64,000 bases of DNA from Dehalococcoidia bacterium (GTDB lineage: Bacteria > Chloroflexota > Dehalococcoidia > Tepidiformales > Tepidiformaceae): contig JADZEI010000027.1 of assembly GCA_020850615.1 (NCBI GenBank), forward strand, positions 1 to 64,000, written 5' to 3'. The notes under the pieces are model-generated. The model was not told the origin of the DNA. It saw only the letters and a program-made list of their open reading frames with translations, and ran no database searches. The position numbers and the translations under genes are program-made. Shown here one piece after another: positions 25,029 to 33,331 of this stretch (within the stretch, counting starts at the first letter, position 1; every line of letters begins with the position of its first letter).

Positions 25029-25984
25029 GCGGCGGCCGCGTCGTCCCGGCGGGCGGGGAGCTCAATCGGCGCGATGGGTTCGGCGGCGCGGATGCGGGCG
25101 CGGCCGGCGCCACGGGTTAGCACGCCGTCGGTGGCGACGGCGGCGGCGCCGCTGAGGGCCGCCGCGCCGAGGATGCCGGGCTTCCGCGCCCCCACGGCGG
25201 CCAGCGCCAGGAGCGCGGCGGCGCCGAAGAGCGCCGGCACGCGGAAGTCGCCGCGCTGGACGTACTGCCGCATGAGGCGCCAGGCCATGCCGCGCACCAG
25301 CAGCGCCGGGATGCTCCAGAGGACGCGCCGGATCTTCAGCTTGGAGACTTCGCCCACGTGGTAGACGGGCGCGGATGGCACGTCCACCACGTGGTAGCCG
25401 GCGGCGGCGAGCGTCATGAGCATGTCGTTCGGGCAGCCGTACCGCGGGTAGATCCCGCGCTCGACCAGCTCCCGTGCGGCCTCGCGGTTGATGACCGTGA
25501 AGCCGGACTGGGTGTCCCAGGTGCCCCAGAGGCCGGTCGTGACCTGGGTCATGAGCGAGAGGCCCGCGTTGCCGGCGAAGCGCCGGACCGGGATCTGGCG
25601 CCACCAGGCCGGCCGGGCCATGCGGTTCGCCTTCGCGTAGTCGGCGGCGCCGCGGGCGACGGGCTCGGCTAGCGGCGCGAGGTCGTGCGGGGGCATCTGG
25701 CCGTCGCCCGCCATGACGGCCATGAGGTCGTACCCGTGTTCGAGACCGAACCGGTAGCCGGTTTCGATGGCGCCGCCGACGCCGCGGCCGGGTTCGTGGC
25801 GGACCACGGTCAGCGGTACCGGGCAGGGGCTCGCGTGGGCCGCCGCGCTCGTGCCGTCCGTCGAGCCATCGTCGATCACGACGACGGCGTCGACGATGGG
25901 TGGAAGCGTCGAGAGCACCTTCGCGACCTGGTGGGCCTCGTTGTACGCGGGGACGACGACGAGCAGTGAGCGGCCGGCGAGCAT
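25025..25984 (-). CDS. GT2 polyprenyl-phosphate sugar transferase (DPM1-like)
   Basis: The 319-residue GT2 protein has VVPAYNEAHQV, VVIDDGSTDGT and a metal-binding VMAGDGQMPP. The C-terminus adds two hydrophobic stretches. DPM1-type enzymes load a sugar on a polyprenyl phosphate, the donor used by GT-C transferases such as the next gene encodes. The TGA overlaps that gene's start (ATGA). Confidence 0.88.
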   Translation of the reverse strand: MLAGRSLLVVVPAYNEAHQVAKVLSTLPPIVDAVVVIDDGSTDGTSAAAHASPCPVPLTVVRHEPGRGVGGAIETGYRFGLEHGYDLMAVMAGDGQMPPHDLAPLAEPVARGAADYAKANRMARPAWWRQIPVRRFAGNAGLSLMTQVTTGLWGTWDTQSGFTVINREAARELVERGIYPRYGCPNDMLMTLAAAGYHVVDVPSAPVYHVGEVSKLKIRRVLWSIPALLVRGMAWRLMRQYVQRGDFRVPALFGAAALLALAAVGARKPGILGAAALSGAAAVATDGVLTRGAGRARIRAAEPIAPIELPARRDDAAAA

Positions 25985-25989
25985 CTGGA

Positions 25990-26520
25990 TTACTTCCTGT
26001 TGGTGGACTGGCGCCCGGTCCGGGAGAAGACGGCGACGCCGAGCGCGCCGCTCACGGTGAGCAGGGCACCGAGGACCCAGGCGTTGCTGAAGTAGTTGGC
26101 GGACTCGGCCTGGCGGGTGAGGCCCTGGCCGGTCTGCGGGGCGCCGGGAACCGTGCCCGGGGTGCCGGACGGAGCTGCGCCGCTGCCGGGCGTGGAGGTG
26201 GCGCCGGAAGGGGCAGTACCGCCGTCGCCGCCGGGGTTCTCCTGGCCGCGCGTGCCGCTGCCACCGCCCGGCGTGGGGCAGGGGCCGGCCGTGTCGGCGG
26301 CGTGGGTGTCGAGGTGCAGGTTCGCGTCGGTTTCGGGGAGCGTGAGCGTCGTGGAAACGCCGCCTTCGACGTGGCAGACGGTGACGAGCTCGCCCGAGGG
26401 CTCTTCGTACCGCTCGGTGCCGCCTTGCTGGGCGAGCGCGGTGCTGACCGCGAACATCCCGGCCCAGGGGAGGCTGGCGGCGAGGAGTCCGGCGGCGGTC
26501 CGGCGTGCGATGGGGTTCAT
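25990..26520 (-). CDS. Exported protein with CHxxGG/HLxxH motif and C-terminal anchor
   Basis: From ATG 26520 the 176-residue protein has a signal peptide (to about ALAQ30), a Cys/His motif (VTVCHVEGG, then NLHLDTHAADTAGPCP), a Gly/Ser/Thr/Pro-rich linker and a C-terminal membrane helix with basic end. Similar small domains with a CHxTG and HLxHGD pattern occur in secreted bacterial proteins; their role is unknown. It follows the glycosyltransferase operon, which might modify its Thr/Ser-rich linker. Confidence 0.55.
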   Translation of the reverse strand: MNPIARRTAAGLLAASLPWAGMFAVSTALAQQGGTERYEEPSGELVTVCHVEGGVSTTLTLPETDANLHLDTHAADTAGPCPTPGGGSGTRGQENPGGDGGTAPSGATSTPGSGAAPSGTPGTVPGAPQTGQGLTRQAESANYFSNAWVLGALLTVSGALGVAVFSRTGRQSTNRK

Positions 26521-26558
26521 AGGGTCCTCACATTCACTCGTGGGGTGGTGGGGGCCCG

Positions 26559-27005
26559 TCAGGGCCGTGCTCCGAACGACTCCATCGGGCAGACGCCCAG
26601 GTAGAGCCGGCTGCTGACGCCGTCGGGGCAGAGGGTGTCGCCCCAGCGGGCGCCCTCGAACCTCGCCCCGGCGACGTTCGCTCCTGTGAAATCGGCCTGG
26701 CGGAGGTCGGCGCCGTCGAAGGTGGCGCCGGCGAGCTCGGCATCGCGGAAGGTGGCCGCGATGAGGATGGCGGCCGAAAAGTCGGCGCCGGTGGCGTCCG
26801 CGGCGGTGAGATCGGCGCGGCGAAGGACGGCGCCCGCGAGTCCCGCGAGATGCAGGTCGCGGCCGGCGAGCTCGGCCCTGTAGATCTCGACGGCGGGCGT
26901 CGGGGTTGCCGGCGCCGCCGGTGTGTCTCCATTCGCCGTGCACGCGGCGAACGCAGCGCACGCGGCCGCGAGCAGCACGAGGTGGCGAGAGCCGCGAGGA
27001 GTCAC
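26559..27005 (-). CDS. Pentapeptide-repeat lipoprotein
   Basis: The 148-residue protein starts at GTG 27005 with a signal ending in FAAC (Cys22), a lipobox. About residues 44-120 form pentapeptide repeats of the A(D/N)LxX type (AELAGRDLHLAGLAGAVLRR, then ADLTAADATGADFSAA), which fold as a right-handed beta-helix. Two cysteines near the C-terminus (LCPDG and GVCPM) may form a disulphide. Function is unknown. No strong ribosome-binding site is seen. Confidence 0.65.
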   Translation of the reverse strand: MTPRGSRHLVLLAAACAAFAACTANGDTPAAPATPTPAVEIYRAELAGRDLHLAGLAGAVLRRADLTAADATGADFSAAILIAATFRDAELAGATFDGADLRQADFTGANVAGARFEGARWGDTLCPDGVSSRLYLGVCPMESFGARP

Positions 27006-27243
27006 GAATGCATGGTCGGCTGATGTCCAGGGGAGGCCGCGTCAGCAGCGATCCCTATGACCGGCCTGGTAAACCCCGAAATGAATATCCATGAACACTG
27101 TGTCGTAACTGAATGCACACGTGGGCGCTGCTCAGGTGGCGATCCGGATGCGGCGGTGGTGCGACTGCAGCTCGGTTCGGCCGGGCCGGGGAGTAGACGC
27201 GGCATCTCGCGCGGCGTAGAGATCGCGGCGGAGGAGACGCGAT

Positions 27244-28962
27244 ATGCATGACCTGGTCATCCGGGGCGGGACGATTATCGATGGGACGGGCGCGGAGCGG
27301 TTCGTGGGCGATGTCGCCGTGGAGGGCGGCACGATCACGCAGGTGGGGAAGGTCGACGGGCGCGGGACGCGCGAGATCGACGCCGCCGGGATGATCGTCA
27401 CCCCGGGATTCGTCGACCTGCACACGCACTACGACGGCCAGTCGACCTGGGACAGTCTGCTCGCGCCATCGTCGTGGCACGGCGTGACGTCGGTGGTCAT
27501 GGGCAACTGCGGCGTGGGCTTCGCACCGGCCGCGCCGGACAAGCACCAGTTCCTCATCCAACTCATGGAGGGCGTGGAGGACATCCCCGAGACGGCGCTC
27601 TCGGAGGGACTGCCGTGGGACTGGGAGTCGCTGCCGGAGTACTTCGACGCGGTGGACCGGCGGCCCCACGCCATCGATATCGGTGCCCAGGTGCCGCACG
27701 CGGCCCTGCGCGCGCACGTCATGGGCGAACGTGGCGCCGACCACGAGGAAGACCCGACGCCGGACGAGATCGCGGAGATGTCGCGGCTGGTGAAGGAGGC
27801 GCTGCTTGCGGGCGCGCTCGGGTTTGCGACATCGCGGACGTTCAACCATCGCACGCGTCTTGGGCAGAACATCGGCACACTGACGGCGACCGAGGAGGAG
27901 CTGCTGGGCATCGGCGAGGCGCTCCGCGAGACCGGGCGCGGCGTGTTCCAGTTCGTCTCCGACTTCCGTGACCCCGAGTTCGAGTTGGGGCTGATGAAGC
28001 GGCTGGCGAAGGAGTGCGGCCGGCCGCTCTCCGTGGCACTGGCGCAGGCGGACCCTGTGCCGGAACGGTGGCGCGAAGTGCTCGGCTACCTGGAGGCGGC
28101 CCAGGCCGAGGGCGTGGACATGAAGGCCCAGATCGCGGCGCGGCCGATCGGCATCATCGTCGGGCTCGAAGGGACGGTGAGCCCGTTCATGGCCACGGAG
28201 ACGTACCAGGCGATCGCGGGGCTGCCGCTGGCGGAGCGCGTGGCCCGGATGCGGCAGCCGGAGGTTCGCGCGCGGATCCTGGCCGAGTACGAGCAGACCG
28301 GGAAGTTCCAGTATTCGAACATCACGCGGGCGCTCAACAAGACGTTCCGGCTGGGCAACCCGCCCGACTACGAGCCCGACCCGTCGGCGAGCTTCGCGGC
28401 GGAGGCGGAGCGGCGCGGGGTGCCGGCGGCGGAGCTGGTGTACGACGCCATCCTCGAAGACGACGGCCACCAGCTGCTCTACGTGACCCTCGTGAACTAC
28501 TCGAACTTCAACCTCGACCACGCGCGCGAGATGGTGCTGTCCGACCGGACGCTGTTCGGGCTTTCGGACGGCGGGGCGCACGTGGGCCTCATCTCCGATG
28601 CGAGCTTCCCGACCTCGAACCTGACGCTGTGGTGCCGGGACCGCGTGCGCGGCGAGCAGCTGCCGCTCGAGCTCGTGGTGAAGGGCCAGACCCGCGACAC
28701 GGCCCGCCACGTCGGGTGGTACGACCGCGGGGTGCTCGCGCCGGGGTACAGGGCGGACATCAACGTGATCGACTTCGAGGGGCTGCGGCTGCACCGGCCG
28801 GAGATGCACTACGACCTGCCCGCGGGCGGGAAGCGGCTCATGCAGCGGGTGGACGGCTACCGCTACACCGTCAAGGCCGGGACGGTCACCTTCGAGGACG
28901 GGGAGCACACGGGAGAGCTGCCGGGGCGGCTGGTCCGGGGGGCGCAGGCAGCACCGCGCTAA
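27244..28962 (+). CDS. N-acyl-D-amino-acid deacylase family amidohydrolase
   Basis: This 572-residue amidohydrolase has the metal motif HTHYD (His60, His62), the D-aminoacylase hallmark GNCGVGFAP with its metal-bridging Cys, and LSDGGAHVG as the active-site Asp block. GGAGGAG precedes the ATG. Family members deacylate N-acyl-D-amino acids, and relatives act on other cyclic amides, so the exact substrate is uncertain. It converges with pncB with only 10 bases between stops. Confidence 0.88.
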   Translation: MHDLVIRGGTIIDGTGAERFVGDVAVEGGTITQVGKVDGRGTREIDAAGMIVTPGFVDLHTHYDGQSTWDSLLAPSSWHGVTSVVMGNCGVGFAPAAPDKHQFLIQLMEGVEDIPETALSEGLPWDWESLPEYFDAVDRRPHAIDIGAQVPHAALRAHVMGERGADHEEDPTPDEIAEMSRLVKEALLAGALGFATSRTFNHRTRLGQNIGTLTATEEELLGIGEALRETGRGVFQFVSDFRDPEFELGLMKRLAKECGRPLSVALAQADPVPERWREVLGYLEAAQAEGVDMKAQIAARPIGIIVGLEGTVSPFMATETYQAIAGLPLAERVARMRQPEVRARILAEYEQTGKFQYSNITRALNKTFRLGNPPDYEPDPSASFAAEAERRGVPAAELVYDAILEDDGHQLLYVTLVNYSNFNLDHAREMVLSDRTLFGLSDGGAHVGLISDASFPTSNLTLWCRDRVRGEQLPLELVVKGQTRDTARHVGWYDRGVLAPGYRADINVIDFEGLRLHRPEMHYDLPAGGKRLMQRVDGYRYTVKAGTVTFEDGEHTGELPGRLVRGAQAAPR

Positions 28963-28972
28963 AGGTCGCGAG

Positions 28973-30340
28973 TCAGGGCGCGGCGTCGGTGTGGCGGAGG
29001 TGCGCGACGGCGGATTCGTGTGCCGCGCGGAGGCCGGGGCTCCGGTCGACGCGGTACTCCTCGACCGGTCCGTGGAGCAGGCGCAGCCGCTCCGGGAGGG
29101 CGGCGAGCGCGCCGCGGCACCGTTCGCGGGCAGCGTGGAGCGGTTCGGGCGGGTCGACGCGCCGGCCGTTCGCCATGACCTTCCGGAGGAGCGGGCGGCC
29201 ACCGTCGACGCGTTCGTCTTCGAGCGCGATGAGGTCGTGGTGGTAGCGCCCATCCACGGTGAAGCGGTAGACCTGCTTGCGACCGGGCCAGGTGATCTTC
29301 AGGGGCGAGAGCTTCACCTTGGGGCCGTGGCTGTCTTCGACGAGCTTGTAGACGCCGCCGAGGGCGGGCGCATCGGCGCTGGTGCCGAGCTGCGTGCCCA
29401 CGCCGAACGCGTCGATCGGCGCGCCGCGGGCGACGATTTCGGCAATGCGGAACTCGTCGAGGTCGCCGCTGGCGAAGATGCGGGTGGACTGGCATCCGTT
29501 CTCGTCGAGGATGCGGCGGACCCCAACGGCGAGCTCCGCGACGTCGCCGGAGTCGAGGCGGACGCCCTGGATGCGGACGCCCTCGGGCGCGAGTTCGTTC
29601 GCCACCTGCGCGGCCCGGCGCGCGCCCTCGAGCGTGTCGTAGGTGTCGATAAGCAGGATTGAGCGGTCCGGGAAGTCGCGGGCGAACGTTCGGAAGGCGT
29701 CGATCTCGTGTTCGAACGATATCACGTAGGAATGGGCCATCGTGCCCGCGACGGGAATGCCGTACATAACGCCAGCGAGCACGTTCGAGGTGGCGGAGGC
29801 GCCGCCGATGTAGGACGCCCGGGCGGCGCGCAGGGCGGCGTCCGGGCCGTGGTCGCGGCGGGCCGAGAAGTCCACGAACTCGCGGCCGGCGCAGGCGATG
29901 GCGACGCGGGCGGCCTTGCTGGCGATGAGCGACTGGAAGTTCATCATGCTCAACAGGAACGTCTCGACGAGCTGCGCCTCGATCAGCGGCGCGGTGACCC
30001 GCAGGAGCGGCTCATCGCCGAAGAAGGCCTCGCCTTCGGAAATCGCCCAGACGTCGCCGGTGAAGCGCAGCTGCCCGAGGAAGGCGAGGAACGCCTCGTC
30101 GAAGAGACCCAGGTTGTGGAGGCTCGCGACCGCATCGTCGTCGAAGCGGAAGTGCTCCAGGTAGTGGAGCGCGTCATCGAGGCCGGCGGCGATGAGGAAG
30201 CGCCGGCTTTCGGGTGGCTTGCGGACGAACAGGTCGAACGTGGCGGGGGCGTCCATGCCGTGGGCGAAGTAGCTCGCGGCCATGGTGAGCTCGTAGAGGT
30301 CGGTCAGGAGCGGCGCGTTCGCATCGTTGACCCAGCTCAT
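28973..30340 (-). CDS. pncB: Nicotinate phosphoribosyltransferase
   Basis: The 455-residue enzyme converts nicotinate and PRPP to nicotinate mononucleotide. LLTDLYELTMAASYF, the catalytic-His region FSARRDHG, GVRLDSGDV, and FGVGTQLGTS are family signatures. The ATG overlaps the pncA stop (ATGA), so nicotinamidase and this enzyme are made together as the salvage route from nicotinamide. Confidence 0.95.
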   Translation of the reverse strand: MSWVNDANAPLLTDLYELTMAASYFAHGMDAPATFDLFVRKPPESRRFLIAAGLDDALHYLEHFRFDDDAVASLHNLGLFDEAFLAFLGQLRFTGDVWAISEGEAFFGDEPLLRVTAPLIEAQLVETFLLSMMNFQSLIASKAARVAIACAGREFVDFSARRDHGPDAALRAARASYIGGASATSNVLAGVMYGIPVAGTMAHSYVISFEHEIDAFRTFARDFPDRSILLIDTYDTLEGARRAAQVANELAPEGVRIQGVRLDSGDVAELAVGVRRILDENGCQSTRIFASGDLDEFRIAEIVARGAPIDAFGVGTQLGTSADAPALGGVYKLVEDSHGPKVKLSPLKITWPGRKQVYRFTVDGRYHHDLIALEDERVDGGRPLLRKVMANGRRVDPPEPLHAARERCRGALAALPERLRLLHGPVEEYRVDRSPGLRAAHESAVAHLRHTDAAP

Positions 30341-30939
30341 GGGGCACCGGGCGCCGCGACGACGGTCCCGCCGGCGGCCGCGATCTCGGCGAGCGCGGCT
30401 TCGCCATCGCCGGGTCGGAGATCGACGGCGCGGACGCCTTCGCGCAGGACGGTGGTGTCGTAGCCGTTCGCGATGGCGTCGAGGGCGGTGGCACGGACGC
30501 AGTAGTCGGTCGCGAGGCCGAGGACGACGACTTTCGTGATGCCGTGGGCGGTGAGGAGCTCCTGCAGCGGCGTCGGGCAGGTCTCGCCGGTCTGCGGGTC
30601 GCGCATGGTGAAGGCGGAGTAGCCGTCTTCGCCGCCGGTGCCCTTGCGGATGACATGGCCGTCGATGACGAGGTTGGGCGCGAATGCGGCGCCGGGCGTG
30701 CCGGCCACGCAGTGGGCCGGCCAGGGGCCGCCATCGGTGACGAAGTGGGGTGTGCGCGCCGGGTGCCAGTCCTGGCTGTAGGCGACGAGCGCCCCGGCCG
30801 CGTGCGCCGCTGCGATCTCGCGGTTGGCCACGGGCACGACATCCTGGCCACCGGCCACGGAGAGCGCGCCGGCGGGGTCGGCGAAATCGACCTGGATATC
30901 GACGACGATGAGGGCGGTGCTGGCGTCGTACCGGTGCAT
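30337..30939 (-). CDS. pncA: Nicotinamidase
   Basis: The 200-residue protein starts at ATG 30939. Asp14, Lys99 and Cys147 form the catalytic triad (IVVDIQVDF, VIRKGT, ATDYCVRATA). Asp57, His59 and His76 match the metal site (QDWHP, WPAHC). It hydrolyses nicotinamide to nicotinate, feeding pncB, which it overlaps by four bases. Confidence 0.95.
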   Translation of the reverse strand: MHRYDASTALIVVDIQVDFADPAGALSVAGGQDVVPVANREIAAAHAAGALVAYSQDWHPARTPHFVTDGGPWPAHCVAGTPGAAFAPNLVIDGHVIRKGTGGEDGYSAFTMRDPQTGETCPTPLQELLTAHGITKVVVLGLATDYCVRATALDAIANGYDTTVLREGVRAVDLRPGDGEAALAEIAAAGGTVVAAPGAP

Positions 30940-30966
30940 GGGTCGAAGCCTAGCATGCGCGAGAAA

Positions 30967-30998
30967 GGCGAGGCGCAGGTCCGTCCCCGCGCCTCGCC
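30967..30998 (-). terminator. Terminator ahead of pncA
   Basis: A perfect 10-bp stem (GGCGAGGCGC / GCGCCTCGCC, 12-base loop) is followed on the minus strand by TTTCTC. It ends transcription arriving from the M28 peptidase side before pncA. Confidence 0.65.
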
Positions 30999-31009
30999 GG
31001 GTTGGGTGC

Positions 31010-31096
31010 TTAGCCGAGCTCGACCGTTTCGAGGCCCGACACGTAGGGGACGCCGCCAAGGCGGAGGTATGCACCGCCCGCGCCACGAGGTTGCAA
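31010..31096 (-). CDS. Possible 28-residue small ORF after the M28 gene
   Basis: Between the M28 stop and the terminator, a minus-strand frame ends GGAYLRLGGVPYVSGLETVE then LG and stop. The only local start is TTG 31096, with no clear ribosome-binding site. The composition looks protein-like, but length and start are doubtful. Confidence 0.25.
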   Translation of the reverse strand: MQPRGAGGAYLRLGGVPYVSGLETVELG

Positions 31097-31118
31097 GGAA
31101 TCAACGGAGCCGATGGAC

Positions 31119-32480
31119 TCAACGGGCTTCGATGAGGTCGAGGAGGAGGGCGAGGGCGAGCTCGCCGGTCGCGTCGAGCATGACCGGGTTGAGCCGGTCG
31201 AACGTGTCGTTCGGGGAGTGGATGCCAGCGTAGTCGCCGCTGGTCAGGAGGATGGAGGGGATGCCTGCCTCGATGAAGGACGCGTGGTCGCTGGAGGAGC
31301 CCTCCGGGAGGGTCGCGGGCCTGGCCGGGATGCCGGCGGCAGCGGCGAGCTGGAGCGCGCGCCCGCGCAGGCTCGCGCTGCCGACGAGCTCGACATCGTC
31401 GCCGTTGCCGGTCACGTCGAGGTTGATGACGGCGGCGGGGAGTGCCTGGGCGGCGGCGAGCTGGTCCGCGAGGGCGGCGCTGCCCCAGAGGCCGCTCTCC
31501 TCGGCGCCGAAGGCCACGAAGCAGACGCCCGGGCGCGGCCCGGTGACGCGGGCGAGCTCGACCACCGAGGCGACGCCGCTGGCGTTGTCGTTGCCACCGG
31601 GAGAGCCGGGGGTTGTGTCGTAGTGGCCGCCGACGATGAGGTCGCAGCGGCTGCCGGGCGCGGGGCGCGCGATAACGTTCACCGCGGTCGGTGCGGGCAG
31701 CTCGACCGAAACGGTGAGCGCCAGGCCGGCGGCCGCCTCGGCGAGGAGCAGGTCCCGGGCCGAGCCGGGGACCGCGACCACGGGTATCGGGAACGCGCGC
31801 CCGAGCGTGCCGGAGAAGCCGCCGGCCTCGTTGTTCACGATGACGAGCGCCGCGGCGCCTGCCGCGACCGCATTCGTGGCTTTCTGCGCGAACGTGAAGA
31901 CGCCGCGGTCGACGACGACTATGCGCCCGGCGGCGTCGCGGCCCGCGTAGTCGGACGCCGCGCCGTGGCCGGCGAAAAGCGACGGTGCCGTGACCGAGGA
32001 GCCGGCGCTGCCCGTGAGCGGCGCTGCGGTCAGCTGCTGGCCTGCCGCCTGCAGTGACGCGAGCGCGTAGCGGCTTTCGAACCCGAAGGGCATCAGCTCG
32101 ACCGTGAACCCGGCGGCCGCAAAGCGTCCCTGCAGATACGCGACAGCTTCGTCGCCGCCGGCCGTCCCGGCGACCCGCTCGCCGATGTCGACGGAAAGGT
32201 GGCGGGCGATCTCCAGGGCACGGGAGGCGTCGAACGAGAGCGTGGTGTCGGGCGGCTGCGTGGCGGTGGGGGTTGCTGTAGGGGACGGCGTTGGGGTAGG
32301 CGTCGCCGGTGAGGGTATGGGTGTGGTGGCGCGCGGCTCGTCGTTCGCGACCAGCGGGAGGTGCGCCCGGACCGGGAGGTCGTGGCTGTCGCCGGCTGCC
32401 TGCGTCCATGCCGCGGCGAAGAGGCAGCTCGCCAGGACAAGGAGCGAAGCGGCGGCGATGCGTGTGCGGCGGGGGTTCAT
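31119..32480 (-). CDS. Secreted M28-family metallopeptidase with PA domain
   Basis: ATG 32480 gives 453 residues. A signal peptide, an LPLV segment (RAHLPLVANDEP) and a Pro/Thr linker lead to a peptidase. A PA-like insert (about 180-260) interrupts the early part. GGHYDTTPGSPGGNDNASGV and FGAEESGLWGS carry zinc ligands and the catalytic Glu, and INLDVTGNGD and SSDHASF carry the rest. M28 enzymes are aminopeptidases or carboxypeptidases. The exported location suggests peptide scavenging. Confidence 0.88.
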   Translation of the reverse strand: MNPRRTRIAAASLLVLASCLFAAAWTQAAGDSHDLPVRAHLPLVANDEPRATTPIPSPATPTPTPSPTATPTATQPPDTTLSFDASRALEIARHLSVDIGERVAGTAGGDEAVAYLQGRFAAAGFTVELMPFGFESRYALASLQAAGQQLTAAPLTGSAGSSVTAPSLFAGHGAASDYAGRDAAGRIVVVDRGVFTFAQKATNAVAAGAAALVIVNNEAGGFSGTLGRAFPIPVVAVPGSARDLLLAEAAAGLALTVSVELPAPTAVNVIARPAPGSRCDLIVGGHYDTTPGSPGGNDNASGVASVVELARVTGPRPGVCFVAFGAEESGLWGSAALADQLAAAQALPAAVINLDVTGNGDDVELVGSASLRGRALQLAAAAGIPARPATLPEGSSSDHASFIEAGIPSILLTSGDYAGIHSPNDTFDRLNPVMLDATGELALALLLDLIEAR

Positions 32481-32562
32481 GCGTTGCCACCAGCGGGACG
32501 TTCGGTCGGCGCAGCCATCGCGCCACTGTACCAGCACGGGGGACCGGGAGCGGCCGGCGTTC

Positions 32563-32640
32563 GTGGCTGCCTTCGAGGCCCAGACGGCACCTGTTTACCA
32601 CGCGCACGGGTGGTGGTTCGAGACCAAAAGGGGCCAGTAG
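32563..32640 (+). CDS. Possible 25-residue small ORF upstream of the microprotein repeats
   Basis: A plus-strand frame ends AAFEAQTAPVYHAHGWWFET then KRGQ and TAG at 32638. GTG 32563 is the nearest start, but no ribosome-binding site is obvious and the frame stays open upstream as antisense to the peptidase gene. Its aromatic-rich, basic end is reminiscent of the microproteins that follow. Weak call. Confidence 0.2.
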   Translation: MAAFEAQTAPVYHAHGWWFETKRGQ

Positions 32641-32724
32641 ATGGGCCGATCGGTGCGCGAAAGTCCCCACATGGGCGCGTAATGTCGATGTCAGAGAGAG
32701 CGGAGAAACGGAGAGACGCGAACG

Positions 32725-32775
32725 ATGTACCAACCACTTCACGTCCTCTACCGGGTGTGGGAAGTCGACAGATAA
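32725..32775 (+). CDS. Tandem microprotein 1 (MYQPLHVLYRVWEVDR)
   Basis: A 16-codon ORF, ATG to TAA. GGAGAG lies about 9-11 bases upstream. It shares LHV-L/I-YRVWEVD with copies 2 and 3 and differs in the second and third residue pair (QP instead of RR) and the last residue (R instead of S). I know no named family. A short amphipathic, Trp-containing peptide could be a type I toxin, a leader peptide, a signal or a modified-peptide precursor; nothing in the sequence decides. Confidence 0.55.
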   Translation: MYQPLHVLYRVWEVDR

Positions 32776-32831
32776 GGGGGCGGAAATAGCGTTCCGAACT
32801 GGATGAGCGGAGAAACGGAGAGACGCGAACA

Positions 32832-32882
32832 ATGTACCGGCGGCTTCACGTCATCTACCGGGTCTGGGAAGTCGACAGCTAA
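32832..32882 (+). CDS. Tandem microprotein 2 (MYRRLHVIYRVWEVDS)
   Basis: A 16-codon ORF, ATG to TAA, with the same leader as copy 1. Against copy 3 it differs at eight codons: seven changes are synonymous (Arg, Arg, Val, Tyr, Val, Glu and Val codons) and one is Tyr2 to Phe. That pattern is what selection on the peptide produces and is hard to explain if the DNA were non-coding. Confidence 0.65.
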   Translation: MYRRLHVIYRVWEVDS

Positions 32883-32935
32883 GGGCCGTCCCACCGATAC
32901 GAACCAGGGAGCGGAGAAACGGAGAAGTGCGAACC

Positions 32936-32986
32936 ATGTTCAGGCGACTTCACGTGATCTATCGGGTGTGGGAGGTTGACAGCTAA
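32936..32986 (+). CDS. Tandem microprotein 3 (MFRRLHVIYRVWEVDS)
   Basis: A 16-codon ORF, ATG to TAA, with a slightly altered leader (GGAGAAGTGCGAACC before ATG). It encodes nearly the same peptide as copy 2 with different codons. It is the last unit; a terminator follows ~190 bases downstream, so the array probably forms its own short transcript. Confidence 0.65.
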   Translation: MFRRLHVIYRVWEVDS

Positions 32987-33176
32987 GTGGCAGCCATGGA
33001 CAGGACGGACCGCCTGGCCCGCTAACGCGGTCCACCTCACCGGGAATGAGCCGCCGGCCTGACCGGCGCCCCGGACACGCTGAAGATGCACGGACGCTGC
33101 GCGAAAGCCGGGCACTCGCCGCCTGACACGGCGAGCCGAACACCGTTCAACCGACCGTACGCAACACACCACAACA

Positions 33177-33206
33177 GGGCCCCGCCGAAATCGGGGCCCC
33201 TCTTTC
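33177..33206 (+). terminator. Rho-independent terminator after the microprotein array
   Basis: GGGCCCCG / CGGGGCCC with a 7-base loop (CCGAAAT) is followed by CTCTTTCG. It separates the microprotein transcript from the 33332 gene. Between the last peptide and this hairpin (32987-33176) I see only a weak 26-codon frame at 33046-33126. Confidence 0.7.
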
Positions 33207-33331
33207 GTGGCCCCGGGGCGCCGCGCGGAAAGGCCCGAACGGCCTTCGAGATCCGGCGCGATGGATGCTGACGAGTGACCCGCGACCGTGTGCAATCAGC
33301 GGTGCACGGCGCCCCCCGCGGAGGTGTAGTC

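Larger units (their letters stand above)
32697..32986 (+). repeat. Tandem repeat array carrying three 16-codon ORFs
   Basis: Three units start every 107 and 104 bases. Each has a purine-rich leader containing GAGCGGAGAAACGGAGA, then one ORF. The leaders of units 1 and 2 agree over at least 24 bases, unit 3 slightly less. Spacers between units are unrelated. The leader is not kept in a common reading frame, so it is conserved as RNA or translation signal rather than as protein. Confidence 0.85.

Noticed and set aside
30337-32832. A single 831-codon minus-strand frame covering pncA and the M28 gene
   Set aside because: Only its last 200 codons (pncA) are protein-like. The rest is GC-rich antisense or alternative frame to the M28 peptidase.
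32803-32985. A longer frame starting MSGETERREQCTGG across microproteins 2 and 3
   Set aside because: It uses a frame in which the repeats do not encode similar peptides. The synonymous pattern supports only the 16-codon frame.
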